Shown: positions 1-9,769, counted from the first letter of the stretch. The stretch is 64,000 nt of DNA from Chryseobacterium sp. 3008163 (GCF_003669035.1 NZ_CP033070.1:3038001-3102000); one strand, 5' to 3'. Notes: a model not told the origin generated them from the sequence alone. Program-made: numbers and translations.

Positions 1-1
1 T

Positions 2-295
2 TTTGAAAATCTTCCATCGGTGTACGAACGTATTACTGAGTTGATAGAGTCTGTGGATGTGGTTTATCTTACGATTTGCATGGATGTTTTCAATGCCGCA
101 ATCGCTCCCGGAGTTTCAGCCGCAGCCTACAACGGGTTGTTTACGGATGCCGCTTTTATGCATTTTTACAAACATATTTTAAAGAGCGAAAAACTCGTTG
201 CATTAGATGTTGCTGAAGTGAATCCTCAATATGATATTCAGGAAAGGACAGCGAGGTTGGCAGCGAGCTTGGTAAATGAATGGCTGATGATCTAA
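2..295 (+). CDS. hutG: Formimidoylglutamase/arginase-family ureohydrolase, C-terminal part (5' end outside window)
   Basis: The reading frame is open to the window edge, so only about the last 97 residues are present. The visible segment VYLTICMDVFNAAIAPGVSA matches the ureohydrolase metal-site motif SxDxDxxDPxxAPGxxxP, with the Asp residues that bind the Mn pair partly changed (TICMDVF). This deviation is typical of the HutG-like branch found in flavobacteria. The family hydrolyses formimidoylglutamate to glutamate and formamide in histidine degradation; arginase or agmatinase is the alternative. The tail with SLVNEW is a usual C-terminal helix. The gene is on the same strand as the following dehydrogenase, but a 128 bp gap separates them. 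Confidence 0.7.
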   Translation, partial: FENLPSVYERITELIESVDVVYLTICMDVFNAAIAPGVSAAAYNGLFTDAAFMHFYKHILKSEKLVALDVAEVNPQYDIQERTARLAASLVNEWLMI

Positions 296-423
296 AAGAC
301 AAATTAAGTCAATAGAGATTATCATTTTTTTAAATATAACGAAGGAACATATTTTGTTGCCTTACTCATGCTTTATCCAAAAGCAGAAAATTCATTTTTG
401 AATTTTTTAAATGAAATTACGAC

Positions 424-1715
424 ATGGAACAATCAATCGAAAGTAAACTCATAAAAGCAGATAAAGCCTTTACAGAGTGGAAAAAAGTACCTTTTGCAGA
501 CAGACAAAAATTAATTAAAAAGGCTGCAGAATTATTTAAAGCAAAGTCAGAAGAATTTGGCATCATCATTACCAAAGAAATGAATAAACCCATTTCGCAA
601 TCTATCTCAGAAGTAGAAAAATGTGCGTTGATGATGAATTATTATGCGGAAGCTGACAACGTTTTACAACCCGAAAAAATAGAATCTGAATATAAAATTT
701 CTGAGATTCATTATGTTCCGAAAGGGGTAATCTTGGGAGTTATGCCCTGGAATTTTCCTTTCTGGCAGGTTTTAAGATTTGCAACGCCTGCAATTTTAGC
801 TGGAAATACCGTTGTTCTGAAACATGCTTCAATATGTTTCGGAAGTGGAAATGCTATAGAAAAAATATTTTGGAAGCTGGTTTTCCTGAAGGTGTTTTTC
901 AGAACTTAGAAGTTGGGCACAAAGAAGTAAAAGAAATTCTTGAACATCCGATAATTAAAGGTGTAAGTCTTACCGGAAGCGAAAAAGCGGGTGCCGAAGT
1001 CGCATCAATTGCCGGACAGAAAATCAAAAAATCTTTGCTTGAATTGGGAGGAAGCGATGCTTTTATCGTTTTGGATGATGCAGATTTAGATGAAGCAGCG
1101 AAAGTTGGTGCTCTGGCAAGACTTCAAAACTGCGGACAGACTTGTGTTGCGGCAAAAAGATTTATCATTCAGAAAGATATTGAATTTGATTTCTTACCTA
1201 AATTTATCGAAGAATATAAAAAATATGTTCCTGCCGATCCGATGAATAAGGAAACAAAATTAGGAGGAATGGCAAGACCAGATTTGGCAGATGATTTAGA
1301 AAAACAATATCAGAAGGCTTTAGATAATGGGGCAGAAGCTCTTATTCCTTTAGAGAGAATTTCAGATACAGAATTCAAGCCGGGATTAATCAGTGTGAAA
1401 GAAGGCAATCCTATTTTGCAGGAAGAATTATTCGGTCCTTTGGGAATGATCATGATTGCTCAGAACGATAATGAAGCTCTGGATATGGCAAACAATATTC
1501 CTTTTGGACTTTCAAATTCAGTTTGGACACAAAATACAGACCGTCAGCAATTTTTCATCAATGAATTGGAATCAGGAACGGTGAATATCAACAGAATGAC
1601 GAGTTCTGACCCACGTTTCCCGTTCGGAGGTACAAAGTCTTCAGGATATGGAACGGAGCTTTCTTTATTGGCTTTAAAAGAGTTTGTGACGGCGAAGACT
1701 ATTTTAGGGAAATAA
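424..1715 (+). pseudogene. NAD(P)-dependent aldehyde dehydrogenase (succinate-semialdehyde dehydrogenase-like), frameshifted
   Basis: Two overlapping frames together encode one aldehyde dehydrogenase. The first (424-909) carries the Rossmann segment with GVMPWNFPFW and ends correctly at GNAIEKIF. The second continues with LEAGFPEGVFQ, the catalytic Glu in LLELGGSDAF and the nucleophile Cys in NCGQTCVAAKRF. One missing T in the run at 868-871 explains the break. The joined product would be about 430 residues, some 20 shorter at the N-terminus than typical family members. Another frame just upstream (368-427) reads NEITTW, which resembles the missing N-terminal segment, so a second lesion is possible. 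Aldehyde oxidation with NAD(P) in the cytoplasm is the family role; substrate is not determined. It may be an intact gene with a sequencing error. Confidence 0.8.
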
Positions 1716-1781
1716 TTCTTTAATATAAATTCCTGACTTTTAAATTTAATTTGTTATTTTCATGAATATTTAAAATAATCT

Positions 1782-2348
1782 ATGAAAAAACTTTTCATTC
1801 TCGTTGGAATTATGATCGCACAGAATGTTTTCTCCCAAGAAGAAAAGTGTGGTTTGAAAAAATCGGACTTTGATATTTATAAAGTAGGTACTGAGGATTT
1901 AAAATGTCTAGCAAAAAACTCTGACAAAAGAAATACGATATTTTTCACGTTTGCCGGCTGGTGTGAGCCTTGTCTTTATCATCTGCCGAATTTTAAGAAA
2001 ATCGAAAAAGAATACAATGTTGACTCCTATGTTCTTCTCATGGATAATGAAGGAAGTGAAAGGACAAAAATTGCAATGGATTATGTACTCAAAGATTATC
2101 CGGATGCAAAAATTGTTATTTTAAAAGATAGGGAAAAGAAAAACGGTAGAAAATATAAAGATTTTGTGAAGGAAATTACGCCTAGTCAATATGAGGTTAT
2201 TCCGGATATGTCGAAGTATATCGTTTTGAATAATTCCGGAGAAGTGCAATTGGTTACCAATTGGAAAGACAACAAAGAATATCCGCAATGGAAAGATGAT
2301 ACGTCTACAATCAAAAGAATTGTTTTACCATTACTAGAAAAGAAATAA
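1782..2348 (+). CDS. Secreted thioredoxin-like protein
   Basis: This 188-residue protein begins with a signal peptide (about residues 1-18, ending VFSQ). It has one thioredoxin-type redox centre, WCEPC, at about residues 60-64, after a beta strand (TIFFTFAG) and before a helix, as in the thioredoxin fold. Further on, IPDMSKYIVLNNSGEV fits the cis-Pro loop and the following strand. Location is periplasm or outside the cytoplasmic membrane. A disulfide oxidoreductase or thiol-maintenance role is inferred from fold only; the partner is unknown. The gene stands alone and converges on pyk, with a shared terminator between them. Confidence 0.75.
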   Translation: MKKLFILVGIMIAQNVFSQEEKCGLKKSDFDIYKVGTEDLKCLAKNSDKRNTIFFTFAGWCEPCLYHLPNFKKIEKEYNVDSYVLLMDNEGSERTKIAMDYVLKDYPDAKIVILKDREKKNGRKYKDFVKEITPSQYEVIPDMSKYIVLNNSGEVQLVTNWKDNKEYPQWKDDTSTIKRIVLPLLEKK

Positions 2349-2349
2349 C

Positions 2350-2381
2350 AAAAAACTCTCGAGAATTCTCGAGAGTTTTTT
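2350..2381. terminator. Bidirectional rho-independent terminator (perfect palindrome)
   Basis: A perfect 32-nt palindrome with an A6 flank on one side, T6 on the other, and a CTCTCGAGAA / TTCTCGAGAG core. It lies directly after the thioredoxin-like gene and 17 bp before the stop of pyk on the other strand, so it can stop transcription from both directions. Confidence 0.85.
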
Positions 2382-2397
2382 ATTTATATCAAAAAGA

Positions 2398-3843
2398 TTA
2401 AACTGTTGTTAATCTCAAAGTATTCGTTTTTCCGCCTTCATAAGATGGAGTAGCGTTGATGTTGATTACAAAATCTCCGGTTTCAATATAACCGTGATTG
2501 TGTGTCAGCATATTTACCTGAATAATTGTTTCATCTGTAGATTTATGCATATCATAATGATAAGCACGAACTCCCCAAAGTAAATTCAGCATCGTGATTA
2601 CACGCTTGTTGGCACTGTAAACAATGATGTGAGAATTTGGTCTGTGAGCAGATATCTGGAACGCTGTGTATCCTGAATTCGTTAAAGTAACAATAGCAGA
2701 AACGTTGGTGCTCTTTGCAATTCTTACCGCAGCAAGACAAACTCTGTTTGTGATAAATCTCTCATCAATACAGTTGAAGTCTTTTTCAATCGGCTCATTT
2801 TTATGTTGATAAAAATTAGTCTGCTCAATATTTTGAACAATTTTCGCCATATTTTCAACTACCTGGATAGGATATCTACCTACAGAAGTTTCACCAGAAA
2901 GCATCACGGCATCAGCTCCATCCAATACAGAGTTGGCAACGTCATTTACTTCCGCTCTTGTTGGTGTCAAACTGTTGATCATCGTTTCCATCATTTGAGT
3001 AGCGATAATTACCGGCTTAGAATAGAATCTCGCTTTCTCAACCAAAGTTTTCTGAATCGCAGGAACTTCTTCCATCGGAACTTCTACCCCAAGATCTCCA
3101 CGGGCAACCATTAATCCGTCGCATTCCAATAAGATTTGATCAATATTTTTTACACCTTCAGGCTTTTCAATTTTAGCGATGATTGGTGTTTTAAATTTAC
3201 CGTTCGGGTGCTTAGACATCAATTCTTTCAAATCGATAATATCTTGTGCGTGACGTACAAAAGAAAGTGCAATCCAGTCAACTTCCATATCCAACATGAA
3301 ATTGGCATCCAAAATATCCTTTTCTGTCAATGCAGGAAGTGAAACGTTCGTATTAGGAAGATTAACCCCTTTTTTAGAACTCAAAGGTCCACCCTGAATC
3401 GTTTTAGCTTTTACAGTATCAATTTTATTTGTTTCAAGAACTTCTAAAACCAATTTTCCATCGTCAATCAAGATTCTTTCACCAACATTCACATCTTGAG
3501 GGAATTGCTGATACGTCATGTATACTTTGGTAGAATCTCCTTCAATCTTTTCGTTGGTAAACGTTAAAACGTCACCAGGATTTAAGTAAGAACCTTCTTT
3601 TACAACACCAACTCTTAGCTTTGGACCTTGTAAATCTGCTAAAATACCTACAGAATATCCGTATTCCTTATTAAGCTCTCTGATGGTTTGAATATTAGAA
3701 CGAACTAAATCGTAATCTGCGTGTGAAAAATTTATTCTAAATACGTCAACACCAGCTTTCATCAATCCTAACATTACTTCCTTTGATGAGGAAGCGGGTC
3801 CAAGCGTTGCGATAATTTTTGTCTTCTTTAAATACTTATTCAT
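2398..3843 (-). CDS. pyk: Pyruvate kinase
   Basis: This 481-residue enzyme converts phosphoenolpyruvate and ADP to pyruvate and ATP, the last step of glycolysis. The N-terminal TKIIATLGPASSS and RINFSH segments bind substrate. The family signature IIAKIEKPEGVKN is at residues 221-233 and contains the catalytic Lys. ARGDLGVE (about 247-254) supplies metal ligands, and ATQMMETM and MLSGETS follow. The C-terminal regulatory domain is present, so length is normal. It is the last gene of the acpP-fabF-rnc-IPExxxVDY-pyk operon and overlaps the preceding gene by 8 nt, implying translational coupling. Confidence 0.97.
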   Translation of the reverse strand: MNKYLKKTKIIATLGPASSSKEVMLGLMKAGVDVFRINFSHADYDLVRSNIQTIRELNKEYGYSVGILADLQGPKLRVGVVKEGSYLNPGDVLTFTNEKIEGDSTKVYMTYQQFPQDVNVGERILIDDGKLVLEVLETNKIDTVKAKTIQGGPLSSKKGVNLPNTNVSLPALTEKDILDANFMLDMEVDWIALSFVRHAQDIIDLKELMSKHPNGKFKTPIIAKIEKPEGVKNIDQILLECDGLMVARGDLGVEVPMEEVPAIQKTLVEKARFYSKPVIIATQMMETMINSLTPTRAEVNDVANSVLDGADAVMLSGETSVGRYPIQVVENMAKIVQNIEQTNFYQHKNEPIEKDFNCIDERFITNRVCLAAVRIAKSTNVSAIVTLTNSGYTAFQISAHRPNSHIIVYSANKRVITMLNLLWGVRAYHYDMHKSTDETIIQVNMLTHNHGYIETGDFVININATPSYEGGKTNTLRLTTV

Positions 3844-4309
3844 AATACTGTATTATTTGATAGAGTTCATCCTCAGAACTCAAATTGTAATCTTGAATTG
3901 GAAACACAAGATTTTCAGGCAGCAAAATTACGGAAAAATCAGTGAATTGTTCCGGACTATGCAGAATATATTCTACTTCTGTCTGATTATTTAATAAAAA
4001 TTTAATGTTTTCTTCTTCTGAGAAGAGTTCAGTTTGTAACTTTTTTTGTTTACTATCTGAAGATTTATTAGAAATAAAAGTGAAGCAGGTCTTTGTAAAC
4101 TTGTGGTATGCCTCAAATCTTGGAAAATAATAATCGTAGTAAACTCCGTGAAAAACAAGATCTTTAATTCTTGAAAATTTCAAATCGTTTCCTTGATTTA
4201 TTTTGAAAAAAAACTCATGATCGGGTATATTTTTAGCTAATCTTACCAAACCAATGGTAATATCTTCAAATTCTATATCGTCAAGATCATACAGTTTTTG
4301 GATTTCCAA
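3836..4309 (-). CDS. IPExxxVDY family protein
   Basis: A 157-residue acidic and aromatic-rich protein with no signal peptide or membrane segment. Its position between rnc and pyk is where flavobacteria usually carry the small IPExxxVDY family, and the C-terminal half (EVEYILHSPEQFTDFSVILL) is compatible, although the name-giving motif is not exact here. It overlaps rnc by 23 nt and pyk by 8 nt, so it is part of one tightly coupled operon. Function is unknown; coupling to RNase III and pyruvate kinase does not by itself define one. The family assignment rests mainly on gene order. Confidence 0.6.
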   Translation of the reverse strand: MEIQKLYDLDDIEFEDITIGLVRLAKNIPDHEFFFKINQGNDLKFSRIKDLVFHGVYYDYYFPRFEAYHKFTKTCFTFISNKSSDSKQKKLQTELFSEEENIKFLLNNQTEVEYILHSPEQFTDFSVILLPENLVFPIQDYNLSSEDELYQIIQYYE

Positions 4310-5051
4310 GTATATTTTCTTTTTTATTTAAAATATAAAATGCTCTTTGTGCCGATTTTTCTTCGGCTTTCTTTTTGGAAGTTTCGGTAGCGTTGGCAAT
4401 TTTTTCATCACCTAACCACACGTGACAGCGGAAAACAATACTCTTGTTCACCTGAATTTCTTCACAAGTTTCGTACTTAATGTTGACCTTTTTCTTTTGG
4501 CTCCATTCTAGCAGAAGACCTTTGTAGCTTACAATTTTATTTTCAAGCTTGTTGATTTCTGAAGGCGTGAGCAATCTTTCCAATACGATTCTTTTGCAGG
4601 TATCATATTGAAAGTCAAGGTAAACAGCTCCCACCAAAGCTTCAAAGAGATTTCCTGAAATATTCTCTCCTAAAGCAGCAGAATTGTTGTTTTTTTGTAA
4701 AAGATCGGTAAGTTTTAAATCTTCTCCTAATTTATTCAGATTCTTCCTATTTACAATTTTAGATTTCATCTGCGTCATATATCCTTCGTTACCTTTAGGA
4801 TAAGTGCTAAACAAATGACATGAAACAATTGTACCCAAAACAGAATCTCCCAAAAACTCAAGTCTTTCGTAGTTACTATCTTGATTTTTAGAAGAACTTT
4901 TAATAGAAAAAGCTTCGCGGTAAAAGTTGATATTCTGAACGGGTGTGCCTAAAATTTTATTAAGCTCAATGCTCAGGAAATAATCTCTTTCCGTTAATAC
5001 TTTTTTTCTTTGTTTGAGAAGGAATTTAGAAAAGTATTTCTGTAACTCCAT
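4287..5051 (-). CDS. rnc: Ribonuclease III
   Basis: This 254-residue endonuclease cleaves double-stranded RNA in rRNA maturation and mRNA decay. The signature ERLEFLGDSVLG at residues 62-73 carries the metal-binding Glu and Asp, and Glu137 in NLFEALVGAVYLD is the second acidic cluster. A double-stranded RNA-binding domain occupies about residues 175-245, ending with the KKKAEEKSAQRAF helix. The N-terminal extension of about 30 residues is common in Bacteroidota. The gene starts 10 nt after fabF, consistent with cotranscription from the acpP promoter. Confidence 0.95.
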   Translation of the reverse strand: MELQKYFSKFLLKQRKKVLTERDYFLSIELNKILGTPVQNINFYREAFSIKSSSKNQDSNYERLEFLGDSVLGTIVSCHLFSTYPKGNEGYMTQMKSKIVNRKNLNKLGEDLKLTDLLQKNNNSAALGENISGNLFEALVGAVYLDFQYDTCKRIVLERLLTPSEINKLENKIVSYKGLLLEWSQKKKVNIKYETCEEIQVNKSIVFRCHVWLGDEKIANATETSKKKAEEKSAQRAFYILNKKENILGNPKTV

Positions 5052-5061
5052 TCAGTAATAA

Positions 5062-6306
5062 TTAGATTTTCTTGAATAGAACGCAAGCGTTGTGTCCACC
5101 AAACCCGAAAGTGTTACTCATCGCTACTTTCACATCTTTTTTCACCGCTTTATTGAATGTGAAATCTAATCGGCTGTCGATTTTTTCATCATCCGTAAAG
5201 TGATTGATTGTAGGAGGAACAATACCATGAATAATAGCTCCCAAAGCAGCAATAGCTTCAATGACTCCGGCAGCACCCAGAAGGTGACCTGTCATTGATT
5301 TTGTAGAATTAATCTGAATATTGTAAGCGTGCTCACCAAATAATTTAGAAATTGCACTAGATTCTGCCTGATCTCCTAATGGAGTAGATGTACCATGCAT
5401 ATTGATGTGGTCTACTTCATCAGCAGTTAATCCTGCATCTTCCAAACAATTTTTCATTACTAAATAAGCTCCCAAACCTTCAGGATGTGGTGCCGTCATG
5501 TGATGTGCATCTGCACTCATACCGCCACCTAATAATTCTGCATATATCGTTGCACCACGCTTTACAGCGTGTTCATATTCTTCAAGAATGATTGCTCCTG
5601 CACCCTCACCCAATACAAAACCATCTCTGTCTTTGTCAAAAGGTCTTGAAGCTGTTTTCGGATCGTCATTTCTTGTAGAAAGTGCCATCATCGCATTGAA
5701 ACCACCAACGCCACTTGCTGTAACGGCAGCTTCAGAGCCTCCGCAAACAATAACGTCTGCCTTTCCTAATTGGATCAGCATTTTAGAATCAATCAATGCA
5801 TTTGCAGATGAAGCACATGCAGAAACAGTAGTATAATTGGGACCGTGGAAACCATATTCTATTGAAATATGTCCCGGCGTAATGTCCGCAATCATTTTAG
5901 GAATAAAGAAAGGGTTGAATCTCGGAATATCTGTGTTTGCCCACCCTAAAACCTCAGTTTCAAAAGTTTCTAAACCACCAATTCCTGAACCCCAGATAAC
6001 TCCGACTCTGTGTTTGTCTACATTGTCTTCCATAATCCTTGAATGAGCAACTGCCTCACGGGCAGCTACCATACCAAGTTGGGTGTTACGATCCATCTTT
6101 TTGGCGTCTTTCTTGTCGAAATGATCCAGCGGATCGAAGTTTTTCACCTCGCAAGCAAACCTTGTTTTAAAGTTTGTGGCATCAAAAAGAGTCGTCGGAG
6201 CGGCTCCGCTCTCACCTTTTAACAGGCTTTCCCAGTATTCATTCGCATTATTACCGATGGGTGTTAAGGCGCCAAAACCGGTTACAACTACTCTTTTTAA
6301 TTCCAT
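5062..6306 (-). CDS. fabF: Beta-ketoacyl-ACP synthase II
   Basis: A 414-residue condensing enzyme that elongates acyl-ACP with malonyl-ACP in type II fatty acid synthesis. The Cys-His-His triad is visible: Cys164 in VSACASSANA, His304 in NMHGTSTPLGD and His341 in GHLLGAAGVIE. The C-terminal FGFGGHNA loop is also present. It lies just downstream of acpP, whose product carries its substrates, in the common acpP-fabF-rnc order. Full length, with no anomaly. Confidence 0.97.
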   Translation of the reverse strand: MELKRVVVTGFGALTPIGNNANEYWESLLKGESGAAPTTLFDATNFKTRFACEVKNFDPLDHFDKKDAKKMDRNTQLGMVAAREAVAHSRIMEDNVDKHRVGVIWGSGIGGLETFETEVLGWANTDIPRFNPFFIPKMIADITPGHISIEYGFHGPNYTTVSACASSANALIDSKMLIQLGKADVIVCGGSEAAVTASGVGGFNAMMALSTRNDDPKTASRPFDKDRDGFVLGEGAGAIILEEYEHAVKRGATIYAELLGGGMSADAHHMTAPHPEGLGAYLVMKNCLEDAGLTADEVDHINMHGTSTPLGDQAESSAISKLFGEHAYNIQINSTKSMTGHLLGAAGVIEAIAALGAIIHGIVPPTINHFTDDEKIDSRLDFTFNKAVKKDVKVAMSNTFGFGGHNACVLFKKI

Positions 6307-6337
6307 AAACTTTGTAAATTTTCTTTGTTGAAGAATA

Positions 6338-6577
6338 TTATTTATTTACTACTTCTTCAATGTAAGCAATAGCGTGCCCTACAGTAGTAATTTTTTCTGC
6401 TTGGTCATCAGGGATCTGAATGTTAAATTCTTTTTCAAATTCCATGATTAACTCAACGGTATCCAAAGAGTCAGCTCCTAAATCATTTGTGAAGCTAGCC
6501 TCTGGAGTTACCTCTGTTTCTTCAACGTCAAGCTTATCAGCGATGATAGCTTTTACTCTTGATGCAATGTCTGACAT
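6338..6577 (-). CDS. acpP: Acyl carrier protein
   Basis: A 79-residue acidic protein that carries growing acyl chains on 4'-phosphopantetheine attached to Ser37 in the motif [12 protein letters not shown]. Helix II ([16 protein letters not shown]) is the recognition helix for FabF and other synthase enzymes. It is the first gene of the minus-strand operon. A TAnnTTTG -7 element lies 32-39 nt upstream of its start codon. Confidence 0.97.
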   Translation of the reverse strand: MSDIASRVKAIIADKLDVEETEVTPEASFTNDLGADSLDTVELIMEFEKEFNIQIPDDQAEKITTVGHAIAYIEEVVNK

Positions 6578-6608
6578 AGTAAATTATTTTTTTAATTGTT
6601 AGATTGTG

Positions 6609-6616
6609 CAAATATA
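6609..6616 (-). promoter_or_regulatory. -7 promoter element of the acpP-fabF-rnc-pyk operon
   Basis: On the minus strand the sequence reads TATATTTG, a perfect Bacteroidota -7 element (TAnnTTTG). A clear -33 TTG is not seen at the expected distance. It would give a leader of about 25 nt before acpP. Confidence 0.7.
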
Positions 6617-6619
6617 TAA

Positions 6620-7340
6620 AATTCTTTACGATAAAACATTTTTTTAGTCTTTTTTGTGGACCAATACCGCTTATTTTATTGTCTCAGACTTTAGTATTTT
6701 AGTTTTCAGGTGTTTAGATTTTAAATTAAATCTGATTGTTTGTTTTGATGTTTTATTTTTTTAATTCTCAAAACTTTTTAGTTTAAATTTTTATTAAAAT
6801 TGCATTAAAAGTAAATTTTTGAGCCCTTAATAACATCCTGAAACGGCTAAAGCTTTAAAAAAGATGCGAGGTTTAAGAGCGTATTGCAATATGTTGATTC
6901 TTAATTATAGGAATTGTATTTAACAAAGATGCGTCAAGCCAGAATTCTATTATTTTAGAAGATGTAAAACTGTAAATTACTTAAAAGTGAATTTCTGGAC
7001 GTTGTCAAGCAGATAGATATTACACGAAAGGTTTGGGGTGAATTTTCAAATATTTGTAGATCGATTCTTGATTCAACTTATCTAAATGCGGGAATTTACA
7101 GATTCTGGACGGTACCTTTCGTTGTAGGTAATATGGATAAAGTAGATAAGTGTACTAGTAAACCCATCAATTCAGGTTTATTGGCTTTATCACCTAGTTG
7201 TCCTTTCTGGATTTAGCAAAAGCAAACGAAAAAAATGTTTTCAATTCTTCAATCTATGCATTGATAAGGTATCATGTATTCTTGGTTGCCTTGTTAAGAA
7301 CGAAGGTGTTAAAATGAATTTTTGATTTTTACTTTCAAAG
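6620..7340. other. Gene-less stretch, possible decayed DNA
   Basis: About 720 bp without a convincing reading frame on either strand. The segment around 6840-7215 is less AT-rich than the surrounding spacer and gives short peptide-like runs broken by stops in every frame, so it may be the remains of a gene. I could not match it to a family. Confidence 0.35.
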
Positions 7341-7341
7341 A

Positions 7342-7372
7342 AAAACACCAACAAATTTTGTTGGTGTTTTTT
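7342..7372. terminator. Terminator after the small membrane protein gene
   Basis: A near-perfect inverted repeat (AACACCAACAAA / TTTGTTGGTGTT) with A-rich and T-rich flanks. It lies 28 nt downstream of the minus-strand 56-aa gene. The T8 run on the plus side means it could also work in that direction. Confidence 0.8.
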
Positions 7373-7399
7373 TTCTTTAAATAGTTTTAGTTTAGATTT

Positions 7400-7594
<195 letters not shown>

Positions 7595-7858
7595 TTAGTA
7601 TTAGCATATACTATGCCTTTCTGATTATTGTGCAGAAGTTGTGGTATGTGTTAATGAAAAAAAGAACAAACATTGAGTTTTTTTATTACTAAAGTTGAGT
7701 TGGCGAATTTTCATATTTTCAATAGTGCTATAATTTTCCGCTTTTATTCTTATAGCCATATTGATAATAACAGCTTACTTGATTTTTAAATTAAAATCAT
7801 CACCGCAATGAAACGGTATAACTAGCCTTTGCAATTATACTTTATTACGAGTATATGA

Positions 7859-8800
7859 TTAATTTGACATTATTTTCTTTTTGAACTCCTCGAATTCTAC
7901 AGATGGTAAACCAATGGCTTTCCTATTGGCATTGATCTTCTTTTTATCGCTGTTTTCCGTTATCGGAATAATCACATGATATTCTATTGGCCTGTTATTG
8001 ATCTCATTTCTTCTATCTTCCAACATCGCATAATTAAACGGATCGCATGTTCCGTTTCTGATTAATTCGGGCAGTTTCTTTTTGAAATAATCATAATCCC
8101 CATTATAGGCCATGTGGTTAAAAATCTGGGGTAAGAATATTTCCGAATGTGGTTTTCCTTGCAGATTATATCCACCAACAATTTTTTCATTAGGAAAGCC
8201 GACTGTTTCGATTATTTCTTTTAATCTTTGGCTGTGCTGCCAATCAATTTTTTTTATACTGTCGTAGTTTTTTGTATTTCTTATGTCCTGATCTTTCAGT
8301 GTCATATTGCCCAGCTCATTTCTTAATGGGATGTTGATTTTGCTGACATTTTTTGCGACGATTTTTTCAACTTCAATCTTGTCGATATGAAACTCTTCTA
8401 AAAGTTTTGCTACACTTTTATCTCCTAAAATAGCTTCTAAAACGTATGCTTGTTCGTAAAGATAATTTTCAACATCAGTTCTTTCAACTTTTGCCACTTT
8501 ACTCTTAGAGATCAAATAATCTCTCGATACATTTACAAACCAACCTTTGACGGGTTTGTATCTCTTCAGCAGGTAATCTAGAATTTTATAAGATTCATCA
8601 TAATTCTTCGTCATAAATAAACTGTCTGCCTTGTAAATCTCGGAGTAATACGCTATATAATTTAACTCCTCCTGGCGGCCACTTTTATGAGAAAAGCTTG
8701 TGTCTCCTGACTTTTGAAAATCTGTTGATCTGCTTCCGCAACTCATCATTAGTAATAAAGTAATCAGAGTAATAGTGATAGGGGGTTTAGAAAAATTCAT
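7859..8800 (-). CDS. Hypothetical lipoprotein
   Basis: A 313-residue protein with a lipoprotein signal: a hydrophobic stretch followed by LMMSCGS, where the Cys at about residue 21 would be lipidated. The mature part includes ADSLFMTKNYDESYKILDYL (about 59-78), which resembles a single TPR-like helix pair. A charged alpha-helical middle and the polar segment IPITENSDKKKINANRKAIG lie near the C-terminus. I do not recognise the family. It is a single-gene unit with no functional neighbours. Confidence 0.7.
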   Translation of the reverse strand: MNFSKPPITITLITLLLMMSCGSRSTDFQKSGDTSFSHKSGRQEELNYIAYYSEIYKADSLFMTKNYDESYKILDYLLKRYKPVKGWFVNVSRDYLISKSKVAKVERTDVENYLYEQAYVLEAILGDKSVAKLLEEFHIDKIEVEKIVAKNVSKINIPLRNELGNMTLKDQDIRNTKNYDSIKKIDWQHSQRLKEIIETVGFPNEKIVGGYNLQGKPHSEIFLPQIFNHMAYNGDYDYFKKKLPELIRNGTCDPFNYAMLEDRRNEINNRPIEYHVIIPITENSDKKKINANRKAIGLPSVEFEEFKKKIMSN

Positions 8801-9223
8801 ACATATTAAATTTAGATCTTTAAATTATCAATAAATCGTTAATTATCGCAATGGATAAACGTTTGTATTGACATATAAATATAATTTTTTTTAAACTTGA
8901 TTTTATTTTTTTTAATATTATTTCAAAAATATCCTTATTGAATTACAAAAAAGCTTTATTTGAGGATTTCATTTTGCATTTTTAAATTGAAAACTTGCAT
9001 CGTAGGGAGGGAGGTGTTGATTCACAGTTCTAATCTCTATTAATGTTCCATGTAATATTAGGAATTTGTATTTGTACTGAAGTGCTGATTTTTGGTAAGG
9101 ATTTTCTGCTGAGGGTACTTCAAATGCCAACACGTAATCATTCAATTGGTGTCCGGCTTATTATTTTACAAGGAAGTTATGCTCTTGTAAAAACAACAGA
9201 GGTAGCACTTAAATTAGCACCTT
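8801..9223. other. AT-rich spacer without a supported gene
   Basis: About 420 bp between the lipoprotein start and the ssrA terminator. A 60-codon frame (9043-9225) runs into the terminator and has no protein-like features. I see no clear promoter for the lipoprotein. Confidence 0.5.
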
Positions 9224-9264
9224 AAAAAAACAAAACCCTGTAAATAAATTGATTTACAGGGTTT
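9224..9264 (-). terminator. ssrA terminator
   Basis: A 13-bp perfect stem (9233-9245 with 9252-9264, core ACCCTGTAAAT) and a 6-nt loop, followed on the minus strand by a T7 run. It lies immediately after the tmRNA 3' end. Confidence 0.85.
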
Positions 9265-9268
9265 GAAG

Positions 9269-9664
9269 TGGAGTTGGAGGGATTCGAACCCTCGTCCAAA
9301 CAAGCAATACATAAGATTTCTACATGCTTATTTTACTATTGATTTTCGTGCCTAAGCAGAGAGCAAACACCCAACTTAAACCTTAGCTTCTGAAGTTTTC
9401 GAGTCTTGGTCAAAGCTCCCAAAACCTTATTTCTGCATTACTATATCTCAGAATCAAACGCCGCAGAACAGAGCATTTGTGAGACATCTTGCTTCCTTAC
9501 TATCTTCGGGAAAGCGCTTGAATCTTACTTTATTCGGATTAAGCTGCAAGAGCGAACTCTTCGTTGCCAGTTAAAAGTTTGTAGCAAGTGATTAAAGAGA
9601 TCGCACTACGGTTCTCTGCATGCTTACTTACCCATTGATCTTGCTGTCGAAACCAGTCAACCCC
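9269..9664 (-). ncRNA. ssrA: Transfer-messenger RNA (tmRNA)
   Basis: The minus strand begins GGGGTTGACTGGTTTCGACA, the conserved tmRNA 5' end. It finishes with a T-arm (GGTTCGAATCC) and the acceptor CAACTCC plus discriminator A, which pairs with GGGGTTG. CCA is not encoded. The tag reading frame ends GNEEFALAA then TAA; Ala-Leu-Ala-Ala is the proteolysis signal recognised after trans-translation. The length of about 396 nt is normal. The RNA rescues stalled ribosomes with SmpB. It lies next to rpsU and hpf, other translation genes. Confidence 0.95.
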
Positions 9665-9679
9665 ATGTTTACGTAGAGG

Positions 9680-9687
9680 CAAAGATA
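9680..9687 (-). promoter_or_regulatory. ssrA promoter -7 element
   Basis: The minus strand reads TATCTTTG, matching TAnnTTTG, 16 nt before the tmRNA 5' end. A TTG trinucleotide lies about 18 nt further upstream. Confidence 0.75.
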
Positions 9688-9769
9688 CAATATTTTGTTT
9701 AAATTCAATTCATATTAAAAAGTTGTGTTTAGAAATTTCAGAATTAATGTCGATTTTATAGATAAATAA

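Noticed and set aside
9043..9225. 60-codon frame upstream of the ssrA terminator
   Set aside because: It runs into the terminator stem, has no recognisable motif, and sits in AT-rich spacer.
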